Shown here in pieces: positions 1-8,346 of a stretch of 64,000 bases of DNA; position 1 is the first letter of the stretch; every line of letters starts with the position of its first letter. The notes under the pieces are model-generated. The model ran no database searches. It was given only the letters and a program-made list of their open reading frames with translations, and was not told the origin of the DNA. Made by a program: the position numbers and the translations under genes. The DNA comes from Chitinophaga polysaccharea. Its GTDB lineage: Bacteria > Bacteroidota > Bacteroidia > Chitinophagales > Chitinophagaceae. The DNA lies in contig NZ_VIWO01000006.1 of the NCBI RefSeq assembly GCF_007829335.1, positions 434,001-498,000 of the forward strand. The letters run 5' to 3'.

Positions 1-207
1 AGCAACGAACTACGGGAATGGTTTCACCATGACCCAACAAGATTTGCTGAATTCAAAACAAAATATCTAAAGGAATTACAGGAGAAAAAAGATTTGCTGG
101 CAGCTATCAAAAAGAAAGCACTACACCATCGGGTAACACTATTGTATGGGGCTAAAGACGAAACGCACAACCAGGCGCAGATACTGCTAACACTACTGAA
201 AAAGTAA
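1..207 (+). CDS. DUF488 family protein, C-terminal part
   Basis: The reading frame is open from the first base and stops with TAA at 205-207, giving the last 68 residues of a protein whose start lies outside the window. Residues such as LREWFHHDP and a Lys-rich end with VTLLYGAKDE match the C-terminus of DUF488 (YeaO-like) proteins, small proteins of unknown biochemical role. It converges on the siroheme genes with only 3 bases between stop codons. The family call rests on this C-terminal pattern only. Confidence 0.7.
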   Translation, partial: SNELREWFHHDPTRFAEFKTKYLKELQEKKDLLAAIKKKALHHRVTLLYGAKDETHNQAQILLTLLKK

Positions 208-210
208 CTA

Positions 211-804
211 TTACAACGGATCTCTTTCAGATTTTACCAATACATCGGTAAGACTGTTCAGTTTTTTTACTTTGGCGCTGAAGTCGCCCGTTAATTTGTC
301 GCGGATCAACGATAACTTATTCAATACTTCATCGATGGTATCCGGAATAGCTTCCTGCAGCACCTGTTTCAGGCGTTTGGCAACGGTGGGCGATTTACCA
401 TTGGTAGAAATGGCAATTTTCAGGTTGCCTTTACGTACGATAGACCCGAGATAGAAATCGCACAGGTCGGGGGTATCGGCCACATTGATCAATACCTTGC
501 TACACTTGGCAGTTTCCCACACATGATAATTCAGCTCCCGGTCGTTGGTAGCTGCAATTACCAGGTCTTTCCCCAGCAAATCTCCACAGGAAAACGATTT
601 CTGTACCAGGGTAATATTAGGATATTGATGCGTAAGCGAGGTCAGCTCAGGCAAAAAATCCATTGACACGATGGTAACATTTGCCTGGGGGCAATTTTCC
701 AACATGGCATTGGCTTTTTCTAATCCGATATTACCACCGCCTACAACGAGTACCTGCAAGCGGTGCAATTTGAAAAACACCGGGAATAAATGATTTTCTT
801 CCAT
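211..804 (-). CDS. precorrin-2 dehydrogenase / sirohydrochlorin ferrochelatase (CysG N-terminal type)
   Basis: Predicted to oxidise precorrin-2 with NAD+ and, in bifunctional family members, to insert iron to give siroheme, the cofactor of the sulfite reductase encoded upstream. The 197-residue product begins with a Rossmann nucleotide-binding motif (VLVVGGGNIGLEKA, about residues 18-31) and carries the conserved ISTNGKSPTVAKRLK segment near residue 132. It corresponds to the stand-alone N-terminal half of CysG (Met8p/SirC type). The start overlaps the stop of the cobA gene by one base (TAATG), indicating translational coupling. It is the last gene of the sulfite reductase-cobA operon. Confidence 0.9.
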   Translation of the reverse strand: MEENHLFPVFFKLHRLQVLVVGGGNIGLEKANAMLENCPQANVTIVSMDFLPELTSLTHQYPNITLVQKSFSCGDLLGKDLVIAATNDRELNYHVWETAKCSKVLINVADTPDLCDFYLGSIVRKGNLKIAISTNGKSPTVAKRLKQVLQEAIPDTIDEVLNKLSLIRDKLTGDFSAKVKKLNSLTDVLVKSERDPL

Positions 805-1580
805 TATACGGCAATTTTAAGTTCGGCTGACACTTTGGTCTGCAGTGCCTGGAACGCTTCATGGAAGCGTACCACCTCTCCTATCACCAGGATAGCAGGG
901 TTATGCAGATCGTGTGTAGCGGCTATTTCCACGAGGTCGGCCACATTTCCCAATCCCATTTTCTGGGTGGGCAACGTACCGTTCTGGATAATAGCAGCGG
1001 GCGTTTTGCCTCTTCCTGCGTCGCTGTAGATACCGGCAATTTCCGCCAGTTTACTCATTCCCATGAGAATGACAACGGTGGTATTAGCCTTGATGGCATG
1101 TTCCAGGTCGCGGGACAAGTTACCATTCCGGGTATTACCGGTAATCACCCAAAAGCCTTCACTCACGTGGCGGCTGGTTACCGGGATTTTATTAACGCCA
1201 GGCACTGCAATGGCGCTGGAAATACCGGGAATCACTTCGGCGGTAACACCAAATTGCTGAGCGAAAGCTATTTCTTCCTGGCCACGGCCAAACACAAATG
1301 AATCTCCTCCTTTCAACCGCACTACACTGCCATAAGTTAAGGCATATTTTACAATCATCCTGTTTATTTCATCCTGCGAATAAACATGCATACCTGCGCG
1401 CTTACCCACAAAACGGCGGAGGCAATTGGCCGGCGCATAGTCCAGCAATTCGTTGCTGGACAATGCGTCATAAAGGATGACCCGGGCATTTTGAATGGCC
1501 TTTAATCCCTTAACAGTAATCAGCTCCGGATCGCCTGGGCCAGCACCTATCAATGTGAGTTTGGGTTGTATATCTTGCAT
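804..1580 (-). CDS. cobA: uroporphyrinogen-III C-methyltransferase
   Basis: SAM-dependent enzyme that methylates uroporphyrinogen III twice to precorrin-2, the first committed step to siroheme. The 258-residue protein shows the tetrapyrrole methylase signatures GAGPGDPELITVKG near the N-terminus, VVRLKGGDSFVFGRGQEE around residues 86-103 and PVTSRH in the middle. Length fits the stand-alone SumT/CobA family rather than fused CysG. It lies 27 bases after the sulfite reductase gene and overlaps the precorrin-2 dehydrogenase start, so one transcript likely supplies the apoenzyme and its cofactor. Confidence 0.94.
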   Translation of the reverse strand: MQDIQPKLTLIGAGPGDPELITVKGLKAIQNARVILYDALSSNELLDYAPANCLRRFVGKRAGMHVYSQDEINRMIVKYALTYGSVVRLKGGDSFVFGRGQEEIAFAQQFGVTAEVIPGISSAIAVPGVNKIPVTSRHVSEGFWVITGNTRNGNLSRDLEHAIKANTTVVILMGMSKLAEIAGIYSDAGRGKTPAAIIQNGTLPTQKMGLGNVADLVEIAATHDLHNPAILVIGEVVRFHEAFQALQTKVSAELKIAV

Positions 1581-1607
1581 GATAATAATGTTGAGATGAG
1601 TGAATAA

Positions 1608-3719
1608 TTAAGCCTGCACCAGTTCGTTTACCCGTTGACGGTATACCTGCGCTGCGGTATAAAAAGACTGCGCCTGCTCGTAATAAGACTTCGCAAAGCT
1701 CTCCGTAGGCTCGTTCCCATTAATCTGTAACACCACCGTTTTAAAGTCAGGTTCGAAGCCGAATTTACCAGTAGCTACAAAGTGTTTGTCGAAATCATTA
1801 ATGATACCTATCTGCGTGTTACCGCTGATCGCTTCGCTCAGCAATAGCGCTTTGGCGCCCTGAACAAAGGAAGAGTAAGCGTGGTAAATACCATCGGCAT
1901 AAGCGCCTCCTGCCAGTGACGCACTGCTCAGTTCCAGCTTTTCTTCTGCTTCGAGCAACAGGGTGGCCACCAGGTCGATAATAACGCCTGCGCACTCTCC
2001 TACTCCAATGGCAGTAGCATAGTCCTGTGCCTGTCCCCAGTCGATGAAATCGGCCGCAGTGAGGGTACTCAGGTCTGCCAATGGTTTCAGCAGCTCGTAG
2101 AAATATTTTTCTGTTTTACGATCGTAGTATTGGTTAAACAGTTCATGCTCCTCTCCGTTAATTTCAAAATCGTGCAACAGGCTGCGCAGCACGTCGGGCC
2201 CACGGCGGCTAGGCACTTTAATCACTTTATCTGCTACACGTCCATCGCCATTACCTACAATACCACCACCCAGCAATACTTGGAGAGCTGGCAATACTTT
2301 ACCGCCGCTCTTCATGGAAGAGCCATGGAAGCCAATACTGGCGATACCGTGCTGACCGCAGGAGTTCATACAGCCACTGATTTTGATCTTAATATCCTTA
2401 TTATAGATCAGGTCAGGGAATTCTTCTGTGATCACATCTTCCAATACTTTAGCTATTCCTGTGCTGCTGGAAATACCAAGGTTACAGGTGTCGGTACCCG
2501 GGCAAGCCGTGATGTCGGCAACACTGTCGAAACCGGCATTGGCAAAGCCTGCAGTTTCCAGTACGCTGAATACATAGGGCAGATTTTCCGGCAATATGTA
2601 TTTCAACAGGAGTCCCTGGTTGGCAGTTACCCGCACATCGTCTGCAATCACGGGTCGCAGTGCTTCAATCAGCTGGCGGCTGATGGCAGAACCGATGTTA
2701 CCGAGGGTTATTTTAACGTAGGCGCCGTAGTAACCTTTTTGTTTCTGTTCAAAAACGTTGGTCGCTTTCCAGGCTTCGTACTTTTTAGTATCCTTGATGG
2801 AATATGCGGGAACAGGCCCTACCGGAGCGGGTTGGGTAGCTACCCAGGCATCAGCGTCGATAGGTACACTTTTCAGTTTTACTGCTTTATATTCTTCTTT
2901 CACCAAACGTTCAAATTCTTCCATACCAATTTTCTGGATGAGGAATTTCATGCGGGCTTTGTTCCGGCTGGTTCTTTCACCATAACGGTCAAATACGCGC
3001 AGTACGTTTTCGATATAAGGAATAAGCTGATCTGTTTCCAGGAATTCATACACTGGTTTAGCCAGGAAGGGTTGTGCACCCAAACCTCCGCCTACCAATA
3101 CTTTGAAGCCACGTACTTCTTTACCGTCGATGATTTTCACCTTAGGAATCATACCGAAATCGTGCATGAAAGACCAGGCGGTATCTTTATCTGAAGAGGA
3201 AAAAGAGATTTTTATTTTACGGCCCATTTCCTGGCTCACCGGGTTACGCAGAAAATAACGGAATACCGCGTCTGCATAAGGCGTTACATCAAATGGCTCA
3301 TCCGGATCGATACCGGCACGGTCGGAAGCGGTTACGTTACGCACCGTGTTACCACAGGCTTCGCGAATGGTGATTCCATCTTGCTCCAGTTTGGTCCACA
3401 GTTCTGGCGTTCTGTCGAGGCTAACATAGTGGATTTGTACATCCTGGCGGGTGGTCAGGTGGAGGTTGCTGGTAGCATATTCATCAGATACTTCAGTAAT
3501 ACGGTTCCATTGTTGCAAAGTCATTTTACCATAGGGCAGTTTGATACGTATCATTTGTACACCTGGCTGGCGTTGCCCATATATCCCTCTTGCCAGACGA
3601 AGGCTGCGGAATTTTTCGTCCGTGATATTGCCTTCGCGGAACTGGCGAATCTTTTTCTCCAGGTTTATAATGTCCTGTTCAACAATTGGATTTTCGAGTT
3701 CTGTTCTGAAGCTTTGCAT
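1608..3719 (-). CDS. siroheme-dependent nitrite/sulfite reductase with extra C-terminal helical domain
   Basis: Predicted cytoplasmic reductase of sulfite (or nitrite) using siroheme coupled to a [4Fe-4S] cluster. The cluster ligands are visible as C406, C412, C450 and C454 (ACPGTDTCNLG and GCMNSCGQHG). Two ferredoxin-like and two catalytic half-domains span about residues 40-550, with the siroheme-binding TTRQDVQIH near residue 89. Residues from about 550 to 703 form an additional mainly helical domain, HEPN-like in appearance, that lies beyond the ordinary reductase. Sulfite is the more likely substrate because the upstream leader is cysteine-rich, but nitrite cannot be excluded. First gene of the siroheme operon, preceded by a long leader with an attenuator. 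Confidence 0.9.
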   Translation of the reverse strand: MQSFRTELENPIVEQDIINLEKKIRQFREGNITDEKFRSLRLARGIYGQRQPGVQMIRIKLPYGKMTLQQWNRITEVSDEYATSNLHLTTRQDVQIHYVSLDRTPELWTKLEQDGITIREACGNTVRNVTASDRAGIDPDEPFDVTPYADAVFRYFLRNPVSQEMGRKIKISFSSSDKDTAWSFMHDFGMIPKVKIIDGKEVRGFKVLVGGGLGAQPFLAKPVYEFLETDQLIPYIENVLRVFDRYGERTSRNKARMKFLIQKIGMEEFERLVKEEYKAVKLKSVPIDADAWVATQPAPVGPVPAYSIKDTKKYEAWKATNVFEQKQKGYYGAYVKITLGNIGSAISRQLIEALRPVIADDVRVTANQGLLLKYILPENLPYVFSVLETAGFANAGFDSVADITACPGTDTCNLGISSSTGIAKVLEDVITEEFPDLIYNKDIKIKISGCMNSCGQHGIASIGFHGSSMKSGGKVLPALQVLLGGGIVGNGDGRVADKVIKVPSRRGPDVLRSLLHDFEINGEEHELFNQYYDRKTEKYFYELLKPLADLSTLTAADFIDWGQAQDYATAIGVGECAGVIIDLVATLLLEAEEKLELSSASLAGGAYADGIYHAYSSFVQGAKALLLSEAISGNTQIGIINDFDKHFVATGKFGFEPDFKTVVLQINGNEPTESFAKSYYEQAQSFYTAAQVYRQRVNELVQA

Positions 3720-3789
3720 AAAAAGTATTTTCAGGTGGTGGTAAAAAGCTATTTTCTGAGCGGGGTATGGTTGTTTTTCTTTAACATCA

Positions 3790-3817
3790 AAAAGCCCCCG
3801 GGATACTTTCGGAGGCT
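3790..3817 (-). terminator. intrinsic terminator in the leader of the sulfite reductase operon (attenuator)
   Basis: On the minus strand an 8-bp stem (3817-3810 with 3800-3793, one G-T wobble) around a 9-nt loop is followed directly by a run of T. It lies between the leader peptide stop and the reductase start, about 70 bases before the ATG, so it would stop transcription before the structural genes. Its 5' arm is also complementary (7 of 8 positions) to bases 3864-3871 at the end of the leader reading frame, which offers a competing antiterminator helix. Confidence 0.75.
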
Positions 3818-3858
3818 CGTATAATGATTTACAGTAAGCTGATCACTGGAATTTTCTA

Positions 3859-3933
3859 TTACACGCGCCTCGCAGGTGTTGTATTACAACAGCTACATCC
3901 ATTATTTCTGCGATATGACACCCCATTACCCAT
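3859..3933 (-). CDS. cysteine-rich leader peptide of the sulfite reductase operon
   Basis: A 24-codon reading frame starts with ATG at 3933 after an AGGAAAT ribosome-binding-like sequence and ends with tandem stops TAA TAG. The peptide begins MGNGVSYRRNN and carries Cys-Ser-Cys-Cys at residues 13-16 and the tail TTPARRV. Three TGT codons in four positions, placed 15-25 bases before the strand that can pair with the terminator, suggest that ribosome stalling at low Cys-tRNA favours antitermination. The promoter, ribosome site, peptide and terminator are visible; the cysteine-sensing role is inference. Confidence 0.7.
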   Translation of the reverse strand: MGNGVSYRRNNGCSCCNTTPARRV

Positions 3934-3960
3934 ATTTCCTATAATTTTAGTAGAGTAATA

Positions 3961-3991
3961 CAAAGATAGAAATGCAGCCCATCTTTCCAAA
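3961..3991 (-). promoter_or_regulatory. promoter of the leader-sulfite reductase-siroheme operon
   Basis: On the minus strand TTTG (3991-3988), 19 bases, then TATCTTTG (3968-3961) match the Bacteroidota housekeeping consensus perfectly. The expected start near 3955 lies about 20 bases before the leader peptide ATG, so the leader is the first thing translated on this mRNA. Confidence 0.85.
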
Positions 3992-4204
3992 ACTTTTTTG
4001 GGAATTGAATAAGCCCCCAAAAAGGGGTGGAATTAGCGATGGACCGGGTCCTGGATGAAAAAAGCAGCGAAAACACAGTACAGTAGACCGATCTGGCCTT
4101 CGGCGGAGGTACAAACCTGCAGGGAGGCAATAACCAAAATTTATCCGGTATAACTTTTTGTTATGAGGGAAGAAGATAACAGGGGGCATTTCGCTCCTTT
4201 CCAC

Positions 4205-4235
4205 TGTGATCTGGCCGCATATCTTCTTATCTTTG
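4205..4235 (+). promoter_or_regulatory. promoter of the HAD phosphatase gene
   Basis: TATCTTTG at 4228-4235 is a perfect -7 element. TGTG at 4205-4208, exactly 19 bases upstream, matches three of four bases of the -33 TTTG. Predicted transcription begins shortly before the ATG at 4258. Confidence 0.6.
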
Positions 4236-4257
4236 CCGCGCATAAAAAGGGAATTTC

Positions 4258-4917
4258 ATGATAGATACGGTAATATTTGATATGGATGGTCTGTTGATCG
4301 ACTCTGAACCGCTGTGGGGCATTGCGATGCGGGAAGTATTTGCCACTGTGGGTGTTAAACTGTCGCCCGAACTCACGCACCTTACCACCGGTTTACGCAC
4401 CAAAGAAGTAGTAAGTTACTGGCATAACTTTTATAAATGGGATGGCAAATCTCCCGAACAGGTTGTCAATGAAATCATTGACAGCGTGATTGCCAAAATC
4501 ATCGCCAGCGGGCAACCGATGGAAGGATTGCACTATATTCTCGGGTATTTTAAGGAGAAAGGGTTCAAAATGGGACTGGCCTCCTCCTCCCCGCTGCGCC
4601 TGATCAATGCGGTGTTAGATCATTTACAGATAAAAGACCGCTTCCAGGCCGTATATTCTGCCGAGTTTGAAGATTACGGTAAACCCCATCCGGCAGTGTA
4701 CCTGGCCTGTGCCAAAGCCCTGGGTAGCGAACCGCTGGATTGCCTGGCATTTGAAGATTCGGTGACCGGTATGATTGCTGCCAAGGCCGCCCGTATGACC
4801 ACCGTAGTGGTACCGGAAACCCATAACAGAAAAGATCCGCGGTATGCCTTAGCCAATATGCAATTGGATTCCCTGCTGGAATTTAATGACGCCAAACTGT
4901 CGCTGCTTACGAAATAG
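4258..4917 (+). CDS. hxpB: HAD-family sugar phosphatase, hexitol phosphatase HxpB-like
   Basis: Mg-dependent phosphatase of the haloacid dehalogenase superfamily, beta-phosphoglucomutase-like subclass, probably acting on hexitol or deoxyhexose phosphates. The 219-residue protein has motif I DMDGLLIDSEPLW (nucleophile D8, acid D10), motif II LASSSP around residue 107, the lysine in YGKPHPAVY and motif IV AFEDSVTGMIAAKAA. Its overall pattern resembles E. coli HxpB (YniC). It is a single gene with its own promoter. Exact substrate is not readable from sequence. Confidence 0.85.
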   Translation: MIDTVIFDMDGLLIDSEPLWGIAMREVFATVGVKLSPELTHLTTGLRTKEVVSYWHNFYKWDGKSPEQVVNEIIDSVIAKIIASGQPMEGLHYILGYFKEKGFKMGLASSSPLRLINAVLDHLQIKDRFQAVYSAEFEDYGKPHPAVYLACAKALGSEPLDCLAFEDSVTGMIAAKAARMTTVVVPETHNRKDPRYALANMQLDSLLEFNDAKLSLLTK

Positions 4918-4978
4918 TTTTTGGAAGATGATATTTTGTTGATCATCTTTACGGCACAATTGACGCCAAAAAACCAAT

Positions 4979-5743
4979 ATGAAAATCGTAGATCTGTCCA
5001 AAACCATCTCCTACAACAAACAGGATCCCTGGTTTATGCGTATCAAAATCAAACACAAAACGCATCGACAAAGTAAAGGGCTGATCCGCTTTTTCCTGGG
5101 ACTCCCTGCAAAGCTCTTCCCCAAAGGGTTTGAAGGCTGGGCCGACGATAAAATTATCGGCATGGGCGTACACGCCGCCACCCACATCGATGCCCCCTGG
5201 CACTATGCTCCCACTGTAAATGGTGCACCGGCCAAAACCATCGATGAAATTCCGCTGGAATGGTGCTATGGCAACGGGGTGGTATTGAATATGACCCACA
5301 AAGCAGATTTTGAGCAAATAACGGTGGCGGATATACGTGCCGATCTTGAAAAAAGCGGCGCCGTAATTACTCCCGGCACTATTGTACTTATTCATACCGG
5401 TCGCGACAAATACGTGGGCACCAAAGAATACGCCATGCGGGGTACCGGCATGAGCGCCGAAGCCACCCACTGGCTGATAGACCAGGGCGTGAAAGTAATG
5501 GGAATAGATCAGTGGGGATTCGACCTGCCTTTAAAATATATGGCGCAGCAAGCCAAACAACTTCAACGGGATGATTATTTCTGGCAGGCCCACCTGGTAG
5601 GGCAACAAAAGGAATACTGCCATATGGAGCAGCTGGTCAACCTGGGCGCATTGCCGGCATTTGGATTTAAAGTGAGTGTGTTTCCACTGAAGATAAAAGG
5701 GGCCAGTGCGGCGCCGGCGAGAGTTGTGGCGATATTTGAGTAG
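4979..5743 (+). CDS. cyclase family protein (kynurenine formamidase-like metal hydrolase)
   Basis: A 254-residue member of the putative cyclase/arylformamidase family (KynB-like), metal-dependent amidohydrolases. The signature HAATHIDAPWHY (about residues 65-76) supplies the metal-binding His and Asp residues, and GTIVLIHTGRDKY plus a later H(L)IDQGVKVMGIDQWGFD match the family fold. A weak promoter-like pair (TTTG at 4920-4923 and CATCTTTA at 4944-4951) lies just upstream. No other tryptophan-catabolism gene is adjacent, so a kynurenine role is unsupported; substrate unknown. Confidence 0.8.
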   Translation: MKIVDLSKTISYNKQDPWFMRIKIKHKTHRQSKGLIRFFLGLPAKLFPKGFEGWADDKIIGMGVHAATHIDAPWHYAPTVNGAPAKTIDEIPLEWCYGNGVVLNMTHKADFEQITVADIRADLEKSGAVITPGTIVLIHTGRDKYVGTKEYAMRGTGMSAEATHWLIDQGVKVMGIDQWGFDLPLKYMAQQAKQLQRDDYFWQAHLVGQQKEYCHMEQLVNLGALPAFGFKVSVFPLKIKGASAAPARVVAIFE

Positions 5744-5747
5744 CAAG

Positions 5748-6005
5748 CTATTCGAATTTTATTCGCTTAACTAATTCCTTGAAGTACACTGGGGACCAAA
5801 TATCCAATAAAGCACTATCTGGGATAAAACGTATTACATCCTCCCTGATGCGGTCGAAAGAGACCGCGTCTATTTTATCATTTAATAGCTGTAGTAACTG
5901 GTTTTCGTCAACCGTTTTGTGTTTCCAATCGTCACTATCCTGAGCGCGTAAAAGAAAGTGATGTAGGTGGAGTGGAACACCTTTCGGAAATATTCCGACA
6001 AAATA
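5748..6005 (-). pseudogene. C-terminal remnant resembling an AbiEii/AbiGii nucleotidyltransferase toxin
   Basis: The minus-strand frame is open only from the stop codon at 6008-6006 to the TAG at 5750-5748, without a start codon. It reads as an authentic protein end, with PKGVPLHLHHFLLRAQ, WKHKTVDENQLLQLL and finally LDIWSPVYFKELVKRIKFE. The DIWS..YF motif near the end resembles Bacteroidota AbiEii-type toxins, whose N-terminal catalytic part is absent here. I infer a deleted toxin-antitoxin/abortive-infection gene; the family assignment is from memory of the motif and is tentative. Confidence 0.5.
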
Positions 6006-6030
6006 TTATTTTTTTGACAATTACATTTAT

Positions 6031-6069
6031 TCAAAAAAAATCCCGCCCCGAATTACTCGGAGCGGGATT
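6031..6069 (-). terminator. terminator downstream of rpsA
   Basis: An 8-bp perfect stem (6069-6062 with 6046-6039) is followed on the minus strand by eight T (6040-6033). It lies 24 bases past the rpsA stop codon. Confidence 0.85.
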
Positions 6070-6092
6070 CATTATTTAATGAAACTTAAACC

Positions 6093-7991
6093 TTATTGTG
6101 CGCTTTTTTCTTCGCCACCTTCAGATTGTTTCAGTTTTTCTCTCAGTTCAGCTAAAGCACCCAGATCACCTAAAGTAGCTTTTTCAACTTTACCCTGGAT
6201 GTTTTTCACAGCCTTACGGGTTTTGTCAGCTTCGTCTCTCTTCTCTTTCACGATAGCTTGTTTTTCTTCCGCCTGAGCTTTTTCCCAAACGCGGGTGTGA
6301 GAAACCAGGATACGTTTTTCGCTACGATCGAATTCGATGATCATGAATTCTTTCACGTCTTCAACGTTGATTGGTTTTTCGTCTTCTGTTCTCAGGTGAC
6401 GTGCAGGAGCATAAGCTTCCAGGCCGTATTGCAGTTGAACAGTAGCACCTTTATCATCTTTCTTCACAACAGTACCTTCGTGTACGGAGTTGATCGGGAA
6501 GATAGTTTCGAAAGTGTTCCAAGGATCTTCTTCGATCTGTTTGTGACCGAGGCTCAGTTTGCGGTTTTCCTTGTCAATACCCAGGATAACTACATCTATT
6601 TCGCTACCTACTTTAGTGTACTCAGATGGGTGGTTGAAGCGCTTGATCCAGCTCAGGTCAGAGATGTGGATCATGCCACCGATACCAGTTTCCAGTTCAA
6701 CGAATACGCCATAAGGAGTGATGTTTTTCACGATACCTTTATGACGGCTGTCAACAGGGAATTTAGTTTCGATAGTAGACCATGGATCTTCTGTCAGTTG
6801 TTTGATAGACAGAGACATTTTACGCTCTTCTTTGCTCAGGGTAACTACCACTGCTTCGTATTCTTCACCTAATTTGAAGAATTCCTTAGCGTTGATTGGA
6901 GTAGAAGCCCATGAGATTTCAGATACGTGTACCAGACCTTCCACGCCTGGCATGATTTCCAGGAATGCACCGTAATCTTCGATGTTTACAACTTTACCTT
7001 TTACTTTAGCACCTTCAGTGATGGTAGCTGGTAAAGTATCCCACGGATGCGGAGTCAGTTGTTTGTAGCCCAGGCTTATGCGACGTTTTTCGTCATCGAA
7101 GTCAAGCACAACAACGTTGATTTTCTGATCCATCTGCAGTACTTCGCTCGGATGGGAGATACGGCCCCAGCTGATATCGGTGATATACAGCAAACCGTCC
7201 AGACCACCCAGGTCGATGAACGCACCGAAGTCGGTGATATTTTTGATAGTACCTTCCAGCACCTGGCCTTTCTCCAGTTTGCTGATGATATCCACTCTTT
7301 GTTGTTCGATATCGCTTTCGATCAGCGCTTTGTGGGAAACAACGGCGTTGCGGATGGTTTCGTTTACTTTCACCACCTTGAACTCCATAGTTTTGCCTAC
7401 AAACTGGTCGTAATCGGTAACTGGTTTCACATCGATCTGAGAACCTGGCAGGAATGTTTCCATGCCGTATACGTCTACGATCAAGCCGCCTTTGGTTTTG
7501 CTGGTAACAGTACCAGTAACCACTTCGCCTGTTTTGTAAACTTCCACGATTTTTTCCCAAGCACGTTTTTGACGAGCCTGTTTACGGCTCAGGTGCAGGT
7601 TACCATCGCGGTCTTCTTTTTCTACTACCAGCACTTCCACTTCATCACCGATCTTCAGACCTGGTAAATCACGGAATTCGTTCAGAGAAATCAAACCATC
7701 AGATTTGAAACCGATGTTGATTACTACGTCTGTGTTGGTTAAACCTACTACAGTACCAGTCAGCAGGCTGTTTTCTTCAAACACCTTGAAAGTACCATCG
7801 TAAGTAGCATCGTACTTAGCTTTTTCTTCTTTGCTGTAAGAAGAAACATTACGTTTGTCAACGCTCCAGTCGAAATCGTCGTGTGCAGTTTCAACTTTCG
7901 CTACAGGCGCCTTTGGTGTCGCTGTTTCTACTGCTGGTGCAGCAGCCTGTTGTTCAGCGTTTTGTTCGTTAGGAATGATGTTTTCGCTCAT
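6093..7991 (-). CDS. rpsA: 30S ribosomal protein S1
   Basis: RNA-binding ribosomal protein that helps load mRNA on the 30S subunit, important in Bacteroidota where Shine-Dalgarno sequences are weak. The 632-residue product contains six S1 repeats, recognisable as GTVVGLTNTDVVINIG, GTVTSKTKGGLIVDVYG, GTIKNITDFGAFIDLGG, GKVVNIEDYGAFLEI, GIVKNITPYGVFVELE and GTVVKKDDKGATVQL. An acidic, Ala/Pro-rich N-terminal extension of about 50 residues and a Lys/Glu-rich C-terminal tail flank them. The -7-like TATTTTTG (8052-8045) is a possible promoter without a clear -33 box. Confidence 0.95.
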   Translation of the reverse strand: MSENIIPNEQNAEQQAAAPAVETATPKAPVAKVETAHDDFDWSVDKRNVSSYSKEEKAKYDATYDGTFKVFEENSLLTGTVVGLTNTDVVINIGFKSDGLISLNEFRDLPGLKIGDEVEVLVVEKEDRDGNLHLSRKQARQKRAWEKIVEVYKTGEVVTGTVTSKTKGGLIVDVYGMETFLPGSQIDVKPVTDYDQFVGKTMEFKVVKVNETIRNAVVSHKALIESDIEQQRVDIISKLEKGQVLEGTIKNITDFGAFIDLGGLDGLLYITDISWGRISHPSEVLQMDQKINVVVLDFDDEKRRISLGYKQLTPHPWDTLPATITEGAKVKGKVVNIEDYGAFLEIMPGVEGLVHVSEISWASTPINAKEFFKLGEEYEAVVVTLSKEERKMSLSIKQLTEDPWSTIETKFPVDSRHKGIVKNITPYGVFVELETGIGGMIHISDLSWIKRFNHPSEYTKVGSEIDVVILGIDKENRKLSLGHKQIEEDPWNTFETIFPINSVHEGTVVKKDDKGATVQLQYGLEAYAPARHLRTEDEKPINVEDVKEFMIIEFDRSEKRILVSHTRVWEKAQAEEKQAIVKEKRDEADKTRKAVKNIQGKVEKATLGDLGALAELREKLKQSEGGEEKSAQ

Positions 7992-8346
7992 AAAAAATTG
8001 AAATTTTAGCCCGGAATACCCGGACTCCCTGTTTTATGGGACGGCAAAAATACGAAAAATTACCCGTTTACCGACATATTTATTGAAGAAATAGCCGATT
8101 GGCAGTAGAACAGACCGCAGTTTTCAGATATTTTTTAATTGTATTATTAAAAAATATACTACAACAATATTTCACCTTGTGTTTTTCCTGTAATTTTTTC
8201 TAAAAAAAGCAACCAGACCGCCAATTAATTGTTGATAAACATAGGGAGAAAGCTGCTGTCAACCTGCGGTTACACGACTTATTTTTCTATCATCCAAAAT
8301 GTTAATTTGTATATCGAAATCCCGGATTTTATTTTAATTTGTGTAT
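7992..8346. other. 355-bp intergenic region between rpsA and a rhomboid gene
   Basis: AT-rich divergent spacer. The only signal I see is TATTTTTG on the minus strand at 8045-8052, a plausible -7 element for rpsA. No reading frame, strong hairpin or clear promoter for the rhomboid gene is visible. Confidence 0.5.

Noticed and set aside
2130..3194. Long plus-strand reading frame of 354 codons inside the sulfite reductase gene
   Set aside because: It is antisense to a protein with all siroheme and cluster motifs and has no recognisable domain; a shadow of codon bias.
3790..3991. SAM or SAM/SAH riboswitch upstream of the sulfite reductase gene
   Set aside because: No SAM-I, SAM-II or SAM/SAH core motif is apparent, and the Cys-rich leader with terminator explains the leader better.
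3939..4243. Overlapping minus-strand reading frames (63 and 98 codons) left of the HAD gene
   Set aside because: They run through the operon promoter and the HAD promoter, lack family motifs and differ in frame; the leader peptide and promoter account for this DNA.
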